Positions 1 through 6,226 of a stretch of DNA of 7,990 bases are shown here, one piece after another. Origin of the DNA: CAYSCX01 sp964429575 (GTDB taxonomy: Bacteria > Desulfobacterota > Binatia > Binatales > Binataceae); assembly GCA_964429575.1 (NCBI GenBank), contig CAYSCX010000074.1:1-7990 (forward strand), given 5' to 3'. The translations under genes and the position numbers were made by a program. Under the pieces are notes generated by a model. That model made no database searches. It worked only from the letters and a program-made list of their open reading frames with translations, and had not been told where the DNA came from. Position 1 is the stretch's first letter, and each line of letters begins with the position of its first letter.

Positions 1-366
1 GTCGATCAGGCCGATTCGATGCGTCATCTTGTAGCAGGAATAGACCCGGTCAACCGGATCGCGGAGCGTTACAACGATTCGGCAGCCTGGTATGTCGGCG
101 GCGATTCGGCTCGCCGCTTTCGGATAGTCGAAGTAGTTCGGGTCGATCTCACCGACACACAAGTGCGGGGAACAGTTGCGGAAGAAATTGCTGTACCATT
201 GAAGGCCGCGTCGGTACTCCCAGGCGAAAAAATCGGTCTCTTTGAGACCGTTCGGAAGGCCGACGTGCCCGCCCAAGACCTTGTACAGCCAAGTTGTCCC
301 CGTGCGGGGCGGGCCAACCGCGATGAAGTCTGGAAGGCGCAGCTCGGATGGCACTCGGCCCTTCAT
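1..366 (-). CDS. Sulfotransferase, N-terminal part (cut by left window edge)
   Basis: Probable PAPS-dependent sulfotransferase that moves a sulfuryl group from PAPS to a hydroxyl or amine acceptor. The visible 122 residues run off the left edge. Residues 12-26 are a strand followed by the 5'-phosphosulfate-binding loop GPPRTGTTW (18-26), the family hallmark. Residues 98-113 hold the 3'-phosphate-binding segment LRDPVDRVYSCYK, with R102 and S110 as the expected PAPS contacts. This P-loop/RDP pair is typical of the bacterial Sulfotransfer_1/3 families. I chose the ATG at 366 because it puts the loop at the usual distance from the N-terminus. An in-frame GTG at 423-421 would add 19 residues. Neither start has a clear Shine-Dalgarno sequence. 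The gene starts 61 bases beyond the MFS stop on the same strand, so co-transcription is likely. The acceptor cannot be inferred. Confidence 0.88.
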   Translation of the reverse strand, partial: MKGRVPSELRLPDFIAVGPPRTGTTWLYKVLGGHVGLPNGLKETDFFAWEYRRGLQWYSNFFRNCSPHLCVGEIDPNYFDYPKAASRIAADIPGCRIVVTLRDPVDRVYSCYKMTHRIGLID

Positions 367-427
367 GTTGGAAACGCGGGTCCGACTCCCACTGGGATCA
401 CCGCGCTCGCCGCCGTGTTCCACCCGC

Positions 428-2056
428 TTAGCTGGCGCCGCTTGCTTGCGCGACCGCCTCGGTAGGCTCGCCGGCGAGCCGCGCGCGCTCGAAGCGCGTG
501 TCCTCATCGCGGGCGAGATGGCGCAGCGCAGCGAGCAGGAAGCCTACGGCGACCACGTTAACCGCGAACGACAGCATCATCGCAAGCCGTAGGTCGCCGA
601 GCCCGTCGCTCATGCGCCCAACGGTGTAGGGCCCCAGCGCGAGACCGATGAAGGTCACGCACAGGATGTAGTTCGCCGACGCCACCGCGCGCATCCGCGG
701 CAGGACCAGGTCCTGCACCGTCGCGGCGGCGGCGCCCACCCACATGCTGTGGGTGACCGTGAACGGGAAATTGAGCACGTAAGCGAGCGGCGTGCTCTCG
801 GTCGCAAGCATTAATAGCGCAAACGGTACGGGCATCGTCGCGGCGAGCAGGCCAACATAGAGCCGCGCGTTACGCGTGCGCGTCTTCAACCGGTCAGCCA
901 GCAGCCCGCCCGCGGTAACGCCGATCCAACCCCCAACCGCAGCAGTAAGCCCGACGACCGTTCCAACCTCGCTGGCCGAGACGCCATGAAAGCGCATGAA
1001 GAAAGCGGGTGCGAATGCGCCGATTCCATAGCCGGTGAATGCGAGCAGCGAGAAGCCGATTGCTGAGTAGATCATCGCGCGCGAGCGATAGATGAGCTCG
1101 AAGCTCGGCTGATCGCGCAGCACCAAACCTTGCGCCCACGAGAACGCAGCGTAGATGCCGGCACCGAGTGCGATCCACTGGAGCGGCGTGCCGACCAGCA
1201 TAATCAAGGCGGACGCCGACGCGGCGATCACCGCGAGGCCTGTCAGGTTGATGCGAATGACCCGTGATCCAGCGCTCGCACGCGCGAGCGAGGCGAGCGA
1301 GAAGCCGGGCAAGAGAGCTTTGAGTTCATGCCAAAATGCCGCAAGCGGGTGTTCGATCTTCCGAGCCGCGCTGACTAGTCCCTCGCTCATTCCGGTAACT
1401 GGCTCGCGCAGCGTTTGAACCCAGATCGCCATCAGAAGACCGGGCAGTCCCACTGCAAGAAACGCGACCTGCCATCCCTTGAACCCGAACGGTGCTTGGC
1501 CCAACTCGGGCGGATAGGCCGCGTTCCAGAGGTCCAGAATCCATCCGCCGAGGAAGACTCCGATTCCCGCGCCGATGTAAACTCCGCTTGCATAGACCGA
1601 CAGCACGGTCGTGCGGCGGTGCGGCGGAAAGTAGTCCGACAGCATCGAGAACGCGGCGGGACTCGCGCTTGCCTCGCCGACGCCCACGCCGATGCGCGCG
1701 CCCGCGAGCATCGCGAAGTTGCTCGCGAAGCCAGAGAGGGCGGTCATCGCGCTCCAGAATCCAAGCCCGACCGCAATCAGGCCGCGCCGATTCCACACGT
1801 CAGCGACTTTGCCCAAGGGGATACCGAAGACCGCGTAGAACACCGCGAATGCCGTCCCATAGAGAAATCCTATTTCCGCGTCGGTGAGCCCAAGGTCCGC
1901 GCGCAGATCATTGGCGAGCACCGTGATGAGCTGGCGGTCGAGGAAATTGAAAACGTTGACCAGCACCAGCACGACGAGCACGTACTTGGCGTACCTCCCT
2001 CCGACCGGCGCCGGCGGTCGGAGGTCAGCCCTGCGCGCATCTTCTCTGTCGGCCAT
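428..2056 (-). CDS. MFS transporter, Spinster-like family
   Basis: Major facilitator superfamily secondary carrier of the inner membrane, 542 residues from the chosen ATG at 2056. TM1 (about 24-45) contains NVFNFLDRQ, a signature of Spinster-like MFS proteins. The loop between TM2 and TM3 has a motif-A-like stretch, GKVADVWNRRG (82-92), and TM4 is followed by GVGVGEASASPAAFSMLSDYF (123-143). A second motif-A copy, GGLLADRLKTRTR (383-395), starts the C-terminal half. A long linker (about 215-270) joins the halves. The last ~30 residues are charged and cytosolic. Known Spinster-like proteins move lipids or organic anions; the substrate here is unknown. The frame stays open upstream to 2386, with another ATG at 2203, but the extra residues look like no protein family and no start has a clear Shine-Dalgarno sequence. 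The adjacent sulfotransferase probably shares its transcript. Confidence 0.9.
   Translation of the reverse strand: MADREDARRADLRPPAPVGGRYAKYVLVVLVLVNVFNFLDRQLITVLANDLRADLGLTDAEIGFLYGTAFAVFYAVFGIPLGKVADVWNRRGLIAVGLGFWSAMTALSGFASNFAMLAGARIGVGVGEASASPAAFSMLSDYFPPHRRTTVLSVYASGVYIGAGIGVFLGGWILDLWNAAYPPELGQAPFGFKGWQVAFLAVGLPGLLMAIWVQTLREPVTGMSEGLVSAARKIEHPLAAFWHELKALLPGFSLASLARASAGSRVIRINLTGLAVIAASASALIMLVGTPLQWIALGAGIYAAFSWAQGLVLRDQPSFELIYRSRAMIYSAIGFSLLAFTGYGIGAFAPAFFMRFHGVSASEVGTVVGLTAAVGGWIGVTAGGLLADRLKTRTRNARLYVGLLAATMPVPFALLMLATESTPLAYVLNFPFTVTHSMWVGAAAATVQDLVLPRMRAVASANYILCVTFIGLALGPYTVGRMSDGLGDLRLAMMLSFAVNVVAVGFLLAALRHLARDEDTRFERARLAGEPTEAVAQASGAS
1998..2024. repeat. 10-bp inverted repeat near 5' end of MFS gene
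   Basis: The arms CCTCCGACCG (1998-2007) and CGGTCGGAGG (2015-2024) are perfectly complementary around a 7-base loop. The repeat lies about 32-58 bases into the MFS reading frame and covers a Pro/Gly-rich stretch (PPAPVGG). In the mRNA it would form a very stable GC hairpin just downstream of the start codon. It may be a chance result of the CCG/GGC-rich codons. Confidence 0.6.
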
Positions 2057-2322
2057 GGCGAACGCGCGATCATAGCCGTAACCGGAGCAGCGCGAAAAGA
2101 AGAATTTGCGAGCCTCACGACTGCTGCGCCGGCGAATCGCGCGTTCGAACCGGGCGCCAACTTTCTCGACGGGCGCCCGCTGCTGCTGGTCATTGAGGCG
2201 CATCGCAAACAGTAGCCGCGCTCTATCGTGGTGACTACACTCCGCCCCATACTTGTTGCGATGGTTGGGACGAACCTGCAAGGGGTGGCTCTCGCAGAGC
2301 GCGACTGAACGCATCGCCCTGA
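2057..2322. other. Divergent intergenic region, MFS / glycosyltransferase
   Basis: This 266-bp gap separates the divergent starts of the MFS (minus) and glycosyltransferase (plus) genes, so it should hold both promoters and leaders. I found no convincing -10/-35 pair on either strand. A small stem (GCTCT at 2288-2292 with AGAGC at 2296-2300) lies 23 bases before the glycosyltransferase ATG. The minus frame is open throughout, so the MFS leader could be shorter if the ATG at 2203 is used. No conserved short protein was recognised. Confidence 0.5.
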
Positions 2323-3879
2323 ATGTCACAAACGCAATCCTCTGAGCGCGAGCGCACCGCGGTCGCACCGCGGGCTTGGCTCGCATTGTTCATCGTCGCG
2401 GCTGCAGCGCTCAGGCTCTACGGGCTCGGGCGCAAGGGTTTGTGGCTCGACGAAGCCGCCAGCGTGGCGCGCGCCGAGACCGACTGGACGACGTTCTTCA
2501 GCGTTTTCAGCCACGGCGAGCCGAACATGGTGCTCTACTTCGGTTTGCTGCACGGCTGGCTCGCGTTCGGAAAGAGCGAGTTCACGATTCGACTGCTGTC
2601 GGTGGTCTTCTCGGTTGCGACCATTCCGCTCATATACGCGCTCGCCCGGCGGCTGTTTGACACGCGCGTGGCGCTGGTTTCCGCGCTGCTTTTGACTGTG
2701 AACCAAGTGCACATCGAGTTCGCGCAGGACGCGCGCTCGTACGCGCTCGTGGTGTTCCTTGCCACAGCTTCGTGGCTGTTGTTCGTCCGAGCGCTCGATG
2801 ACGATCGGCCGCGCGACTGGATCGGATGGATCGCGGCAACCGTTCTGGTCAGCTACGCGCACATCTTCGGTGCGCTGGTGTTCGCGGCCGAGCTTGCGTC
2901 ATTGGTCTTTTTCGAACGCTCCAAGGTTCCGGTACGCCGCGTCGCGGCGTGCGCGGCCGTCATTGGCGTCTTACTGATTCCGATTGGAACGATCGCTTTG
3001 TTCAACGACCGCGACCAACTCAATTGGCTGCACTTCAGGTTGCAGTCCGTGCTCAATGTGCTCTTTGCGTTCGCGGGCGCGGGCAGCGTCAAGGGGTTCT
3101 CAGTCACGCCGGCGCTGCGCGTGATGGTAATCGCGCTCGCGGGGTTCGCGGTCGTTGATTTCGCGCGCCGCAAGCCGCGTCCCCCGGAACTCACGCGCCC
3201 CTACGCGATAGTGCTCGCCGGCGCCTTCTTTCCGATGGGTGTTTCGATCATTGTCTCGCTCTTCACGCCGGTGCTTCATGGGCGGTTTCTACTCATCAGT
3301 CAGCCGTTGTTCTTGATTCTGGTCGCGGTCGGTTTGACCCGCATCCCCAGCGCGCGGTTGATGCGCTCGACGTTCGCAGTATTGATCGCGCTGGCTCTGG
3401 CACGTGATTGGAATTACTACCAGGCAGCCACCCGCGAAGACTGGCGCGGCGCCACCGAGTACGTCGTACGCGCCGCGCGCCCGGGCGACGCACTAATCAT
3501 CTACCACCAGCAGGGCTGGTCCCCGGTCCACTACTACAGCGAGCGATTCGCTGATGCCGGCCAGTCGCCCGAGGTTGTCTTTCCTGCCTGGAGCACGCCG
3601 CTCGAGCAGCAGTTGTCGGTGGTGGAGATGAGCGGGCCGGACGGGCCTGACAACCAGATGCTCACCAGCCTGTCGAATCGGTACGAGCGGGTCTGGATGG
3701 TCATTAGCCACGACACACTATGGAAATCCGGGCGGCCCGAGGTCCGCAACGCGATCCTTCGGGCTCTCGCGCGCGACTACCGGCTGGTGGACGAGCGCAA
3801 GTTCGACAAGGTCAACATCCAGCTGTACGAGCGCGATGCAGCGACCACGCCAGGTTCGGACTTACCCCCTTCGCGATGA
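2323..3879 (+). CDS. GT39/ArnT-like GT-C glycosyltransferase
   Basis: Polytopic GT-C glycosyltransferase of 518 residues, expected to transfer a sugar from a polyprenyl-phosphate donor on the periplasmic side of the inner membrane. TM1 (about 18-34) is followed by LWLDEA (40-45); its D43-E44 pair is the catalytic acidic motif at the start of the first external loop. Next come HGEPNMVLYFGLLHGW (64-79), the counterpart of the eP-lyy-ll segment of this family, and EFAQDARSYAL (132-142), the usual Q-aR-Y motif. About ten more hydrophobic segments run to residue 360, including HGRFLL (319-324), whose Arg is typical. A soluble C-terminal domain (about 365-505) begins with REDWRGATEYV, also common in these proteins. 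The ATG at 2323 puts TM1 at a normal position, but no Shine-Dalgarno sequence is evident. Donor and acceptor are unknown. The last codons overlap an antisense gene remnant. Confidence 0.9.
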   Translation: MSQTQSSERERTAVAPRAWLALFIVAAAALRLYGLGRKGLWLDEAASVARAETDWTTFFSVFSHGEPNMVLYFGLLHGWLAFGKSEFTIRLLSVVFSVATIPLIYALARRLFDTRVALVSALLLTVNQVHIEFAQDARSYALVVFLATASWLLFVRALDDDRPRDWIGWIAATVLVSYAHIFGALVFAAELASLVFFERSKVPVRRVAACAAVIGVLLIPIGTIALFNDRDQLNWLHFRLQSVLNVLFAFAGAGSVKGFSVTPALRVMVIALAGFAVVDFARRKPRPPELTRPYAIVLAGAFFPMGVSIIVSLFTPVLHGRFLLISQPLFLILVAVGLTRIPSARLMRSTFAVLIALALARDWNYYQAATREDWRGATEYVVRAARPGDALIIYHQQGWSPVHYYSERFADAGQSPEVVFPAWSTPLEQQLSVVEMSGPDGPDNQMLTSLSNRYERVWMVISHDTLWKSGRPEVRNAILRALARDYRLVDERKFDKVNIQLYERDAATTPGSDLPPSR

Positions 3880-3952
3880 GATCGACATGCTTCGGATCGA
3901 CGCCCGGGCACGCGCAGTTCGTAATCGACACGCCGAATTTGAGCTTCGCCAT
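3812..3952 (-). pseudogene. Possible truncated start of a luciferase-like monooxygenase
   Basis: A 46-codon ORF starts at an ATG at 3952 with a good Shine-Dalgarno sequence, GAGAGG at 3963-3958, five bases upstream. Its first ~28 residues, beginning MAKLKFGVSITN and continuing with VDPKHVDLIAKG, resemble the beta-1 strand and first helix of luciferase-like (F420/FMN-dependent) monooxygenases, which typically start with a KFG-hydrophobic strand and a D-to-A helix. After about residue 29 the resemblance stops. The rest is simply antisense to the last codons of the glycosyltransferase gene, up to a stop at 3814-3812. This fits a gene cut off by rearrangement at about 3842-3870. It lies 66 bases beyond the last DsrE-like gene on the same strand. 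The resemblance was judged by eye over a short stretch, so chance is possible. Confidence 0.35.
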
Positions 3953-4018
3953 GAGCGCCTCTCAGTGCGACTCACGCGCGCGATGCGGGACGAAACAATC
4001 AGTGGATGTGTTCGCCAC

Positions 4019-4405
4019 CTACCAGTGCCAGACTTGCTCGTAGGATTCGAGCAAGCGCGCGAGCCCCGACCGCGGGGTCGTTTTAACGCCCGTGATAAGG
4101 TCCGGCGGCTCAAGTCCGCGCTCGGCGAGATCCTCCGCGACGGCCAACACCTGCACGCCCCTGTCGATTAGCCTCAGCAGATCCTCGTCGATGCGCGGAG
4201 GCTGCGTCTGGCGGCGCTCGCCGAAGCTCAGCCCCGATGCGTCCTGCCCCACGACGGCGTAGTTCACCGCGTTTCCGCGCAGCAGCACATCGAGATCCGC
4301 GCCGACCCCCTTGAGCGTATAGGCGAACCAGATGACGGTGTCGTCCTGCTCTTCGATGGTCGCGCGGTAGGCGCTCTCGATAATGTTGAGGATGCGCTTG
4401 GGCAT
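4019..4405 (-). CDS. DsrE/TusD-superfamily protein, cysteine-free
   Basis: A 128-residue cytoplasmic protein with the DsrE-like Rossmann-type pattern, third in a minus-strand DsrE cassette. It opens with a beta strand and helix (RILNIIESAYRA, 4-15), then VIWFAY (24-29), NAVNYAVVG (45-53), a strand GVQVLAVAEDLAERGLEP (83-100) and PDLITGVK (101-108). The last strand matches the segment where TusD/DsrE proteins carry their persulfide cysteine, but here V89/A90 stand in its place and the whole protein has no cysteine. It could be a structural, TusC/TusB-like subunit. The ATG at 4405 has a Shine-Dalgarno sequence, GAGGGAG at 4417-4411, five bases away and overlapping the upstream gene's TGA stop; the gap is 10 bases. 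This suggests translational coupling. The family call is from fold pattern and context, less certain than for its neighbours. Confidence 0.72.
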   Translation of the reverse strand: MPKRILNIIESAYRATIEEQDDTVIWFAYTLKGVGADLDVLLRGNAVNYAVVGQDASGLSFGERRQTQPPRIDEDLLRLIDRGVQVLAVAEDLAERGLEPPDLITGVKTTPRSGLARLLESYEQVWHW

Positions 4406-4415
4406 GGAGGCTCCC

Positions 4416-4829
4416 TCACTTGGTCGGAATGACCAGGGTGTTGTCGGACTCCTGCACGAATTTCCAGAAATCGGCCGGGCTGCCTCGGCGAATGCCCGCA
4501 ATCCACTCGCCCGCTCCGCGCTCATCGACGCACAGGCCGCACTGCACCCAGTCGAGTTTCGCTCCGCGTGTCTCCGCTTCCTTGAGCAGCGCCGCCACCC
4601 ATTCCTTCGGGTTGGGATGATCCTCTTGGGCCACGTCGCGGCCATGCATCGCGTTCGCGTGCGGCGCCTGTTTGGCGAACGCGACCGCCACCGCTCCTTC
4701 GTAGGCAAACACGTTGACGTTGAAGCCGCGCTTGAGCGCGCAATCCACCAGCCTCAGCGTCGTGGTCGTGCGCTCGTTCTCGTAAGGCGCATCCATGAAT
4801 GCAAAGGTCAGGGTTTTTCGATCGGCCAT
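4416..4829 (-). CDS. DsrE/TusD-like sulfur-relay family protein, keeps Cys
   Basis: A 137-residue cytoplasmic DsrE-family protein, the middle member of the cassette. The N-terminal strand LTFAFMDAPYENERTTTTLR (7-26) is the usual start, with a nucleotide-like loop and helix. The next block is a strand NVNVFAYEGAV (37-47) and helix; WVQCGLCVDERG (94-105) follows. C97, seven residues before the Arg of the ERG motif, is at the position of the persulfide-carrying cysteine of TusD/DsrE, and C100 makes a CxxC pair. Related proteins pass sulfane sulfur between TusA-, DsrC- or TusE-like partners; the partner here is unknown. The ATG at 4829 has a perfect AGGAGG Shine-Dalgarno sequence at 4844-4839, nine bases away. 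Half of that sequence lies in one arm of the 4842-4878 inverted repeat. Among the three it is the only likely sulfur carrier by cysteine content. Confidence 0.85.
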   Translation of the reverse strand: MADRKTLTFAFMDAPYENERTTTTLRLVDCALKRGFNVNVFAYEGAVAVAFAKQAPHANAMHGRDVAQEDHPNPKEWVAALLKEAETRGAKLDWVQCGLCVDERGAGEWIAGIRRGSPADFWKFVQESDNTLVIPTK

Positions 4830-4841
4830 CGGGGCATCCTC

Positions 4842-4878
4842 CTAGCAGGCTGCGGAAAAAGGCTTCGCAGCCTGCTAG
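4842..4878. repeat. 13-bp perfect inverted repeat between two DsrE genes
   Basis: The arms CTAGCAGGCTGCG (4842-4854) and CGCAGCCTGCTAG (4866-4878) are exact reverse complements around an 11-base loop. In the minus-strand mRNA the first arm contains the TAG stop of the upstream DsrE gene (4877-4875), and the second arm contains the first half (AGG) of the AGGAGG Shine-Dalgarno sequence of the next gene. The folded hairpin would mask the ribosome binding site, and a ribosome ending the first gene would open it. The run of five T is in the loop rather than after the stem, so it is a poor intrinsic terminator. Its shape also resembles short palindromic repeats that occur in many copies in some genomes. 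Confidence 0.8.
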
Positions 4879-5201
4879 TGCCAGAGCGCCTTGCAGCCTT
4901 GCGCGAGCCGCTCGATCACGACCTCCAGCGATGCCGGCCGCACCTCAGCGGCCAGCCGGCTGGTGGCGATGCCCCGCTCGCGCAGCGAGAAGTCATCGGC
5001 CAGAAGTTCGACGCCAGCCTTGTTGAGCGTGCTGAGCAGTTCGGAACGGCTGCACTGGCGCGCGGGCAGGACACCGTTCTGAATGAGGAATAGGGTCACC
5101 TTGTTGCGTTCGCGCGCGAGGTTCGCAGCGAGCTCGTAGAAATACAGGACGTCGTTGCACTCGAAGGGATCGCGCGACTCGATCAGGAGATAATCGGCCA
5201 T
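4875..5201 (-). CDS. DsrE-family protein, first of cassette, lacks canonical Cys
   Basis: A 108-residue cytoplasmic protein of the DsrE family, first of three on the minus strand. It shows a start strand MADYLLIESRDPFE (1-14), a helix DVLYFYELAANLARE (17-31), the strand KVTLFLIQNGV (34-44), then ELLADDFSLRERGI (65-78), which aligns with the cysteine-bearing segment of TusD/DsrE. The expected cysteine position is D69, so the canonical persulfide residue is missing. Cysteines are instead at 15, 50 and 103; C50 follows the NGV loop and could be reactive. It ends in LWH, and the third cassette protein ends in VWHW, which hints at shared descent. The ATG at 5201 has a Shine-Dalgarno AGAGG at 5215-5211, nine bases away. 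The gene begins 106 bases after the methyltransferase stop, so it may have its own promoter or be read through. Confidence 0.82.
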   Translation of the reverse strand: MADYLLIESRDPFECNDVLYFYELAANLARERNKVTLFLIQNGVLPARQCSRSELLSTLNKAGVELLADDFSLRERGIATSRLAAEVRPASLEVVIERLAQGCKALWH

Positions 5202-5250
5202 GAGCGCATACCTCTGGTTGCGCTAGATCCAAGTTGCTTCGGCAGGGAAT

Positions 5251-5280
5251 TTCTTAGCTTGGGGGTCAGTGTTAAGTAAA
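5251..5280 (-). promoter_or_regulatory. Weak candidate sigma70-type promoter for DsrE cassette
   Basis: Reading the minus strand, TTTACT (5280-5275) could be a -35 box and TAAGAA (5256-5251) a -10 box with an 18-base spacer. It lies 50 bases upstream of the first DsrE start, in the only AT-richer patch of the region. The match is weak and the organism's promoter consensus is unknown. Confidence 0.22.
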
Positions 5281-5307
5281 GACCACCTCCCGATTGCAGC
5301 GCTGGAA

Positions 5308-6195
5308 TCATGCTTGAGCCGCGAAGAGTATCGCTTCGTTGTCGATGCGAACGCGCCCACCCGGCGCCTTGTACTCGCCGGTCGCATCGAGGATTCGGGC
5401 AATCGCCTGCCGGCGCTGCTCGAGTATCTGGGCGTCGAGCGCTTCGCGAAATCTTGTCGAGCTCGCGCGACGGACGTCGAGGAAGGTCTCGGCAGAATCG
5501 AATTCGTACGCCGCTACCGAACGCTCGATCTCGACGGTCCGGAATCCCGCCCGTCTGAGCGCACCTTCAAGGACTGCCGGATCGGCCAGTCGCCACATCT
5601 TGGGCACATCGTTAGGAGGCGCGGGCACGCCAGCCAAACGGCTCGTCTTGCGGGCCAGCATGTCCATCGGAGCCTTGTCCGGTGTCGACCACACCGCGGC
5701 CGCAAACCATCCATCTGTTCGCAGCACGCGGTGAACTTCACACGCCGCCGAATCGAGGTCGTCGACGAACATGAGGCCGAACCGGCATAGTGCGGAGTCA
5801 ACAGATTCGCTCGCGATGCAAAGAGAAGCTGCGTCGCACACGCAGAATTTCAGGTTGCTGATTCCCAAGGTTGCGGCGCGCCGACGCGCCGCAACCAGCA
5901 TTTGAATCGCGAAGTCGGTCCCCAGCACACGGCCGTTGGCTCCCACGGCCCGCGCCGCGGTGACCGCCGGTTCGCCCATGCCGGTCGCGATGTCGAGCAC
6001 GCGAGCGGCGGGGCGAACGTCGGCAAGCCTGATTAGATGATCGTTGATGTGGCGCGTCGCGCGGACGCTGCGCGGCCACCATCGCTCGTAATCAGATACG
6101 CCAGCGTCCCAGTCGGCTCGCTCTTCACGCACGCTCATGGGCGGGAAGCCGCGTGGCGGGCGACTCGAAATGCCGCTATCGCGAATCGGCGACAT
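5308..6195 (-). CDS. Class I SAM-dependent methyltransferase (UbiE-like)
   Basis: Cytoplasmic methyltransferase of the Methyltransf_11/25 type, 295 residues from the ATG at 6195. Numbered from there, motif I VLDIATGMGEPAVTAA (66-81) is the glycine-rich SAM loop, GTDFAIQML (92-100) carries the acidic residue (D94) that binds the ribose, SVDSALCRFGLMFVDDLD (131-148) is motif II/III, and HRVLRTDGWFAAAVW (155-169) is the strand-turn after it. The preceding WDAGVSDYERWWP (29-41) is the usual N-terminal helix. The last ~100 residues form a variable substrate cap. An internal ATG at 6138 (276 residues) is a good alternative start, since the first 19 residues are Pro/Arg/Ser-rich and unlike the family; neither start has a clear Shine-Dalgarno sequence. 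The gene follows the hydrolase by 31 bases and is probably in its operon. The methyl acceptor is unknown. Confidence 0.88.
   Translation of the reverse strand: MSPIRDSGISSRPPRGFPPMSVREERADWDAGVSDYERWWPRSVRATRHINDHLIRLADVRPAARVLDIATGMGEPAVTAARAVGANGRVLGTDFAIQMLVAARRRAATLGISNLKFCVCDAASLCIASESVDSALCRFGLMFVDDLDSAACEVHRVLRTDGWFAAAVWSTPDKAPMDMLARKTSRLAGVPAPPNDVPKMWRLADPAVLEGALRRAGFRTVEIERSVAAYEFDSAETFLDVRRASSTRFREALDAQILEQRRQAIARILDATGEYKAPGGRVRIDNEAILFAAQA
5869..5896. repeat. 12-bp perfect inverted repeat inside methyltransferase gene
   Basis: The arms GGTTGCGGCGCG (5869-5880) and CGCGCCGCAACC (5885-5896) are exact reverse complements around a 4-base loop. The repeat encodes the helix segment LVAARRRAATL that follows the ribose-binding Asp, so it costs the protein nothing obvious. 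The mRNA would form a very stable hairpin in mid-gene. Confidence 0.7.
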
Positions 6196-6226
6196 CGTCG
6201 CGCTGCCGGCGGATCGCCTGCACGCT

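Noticed and set aside
1415..2215. A 266-codon plus-strand open frame antisense to the MFS gene
   Set aside because: It has no hydrophobic core or motif, is rich in Arg, Glu and His, and mirrors the MFS codons; the MFS frame explains the region.
2229..2309. Short plus-strand ORF starting at a GTG in the MFS/glycosyltransferase gap
   Set aside because: It is about 26 codons, has no Shine-Dalgarno sequence and no recognisable pattern.
2354..2373. Direct repeat GCACCGCGG (2354-2362 and 2365-2373)
   Set aside because: It lies in the coding start of the glycosyltransferase gene in a run of Ala/Pro/Arg codons and is too short and simple to suggest a regulatory or mobile repeat.
3953..4018. Terminator for the DsrE cassette in the convergent gap
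   Set aside because: Only a 6-bp stem with one bulge (GAG-CGC with GCGCTC near 3953-3974) is visible, without a following T run, so no intrinsic terminator can be called.
4406..4708. In-frame upstream extension of the third DsrE-like gene by 101 residues
   Set aside because: The extension is an out-of-frame copy of the middle DsrE gene with Arg/Thr-rich sequence. The ATG at 4405 has its own Shine-Dalgarno sequence and a family-like N-terminus.
4383..5093. A 236-codon plus-strand open frame antisense to the DsrE genes
   Set aside because: It is antisense to three genes with good ribosome binding sites and recognisable family patterns. Its translation is Arg/His-rich with no domain pattern, as expected for a shadow in GC-rich DNA.
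1..5201. A functional link between the sulfotransferase and the DsrE genes as one sulfur system
   Set aside because: Sulfotransferases use activated sulfate while DsrE proteins carry reduced sulfur. The genes are over 3.5 kb apart with a divergent, unrelated gene between, so the shared element is not evidence of a pathway.
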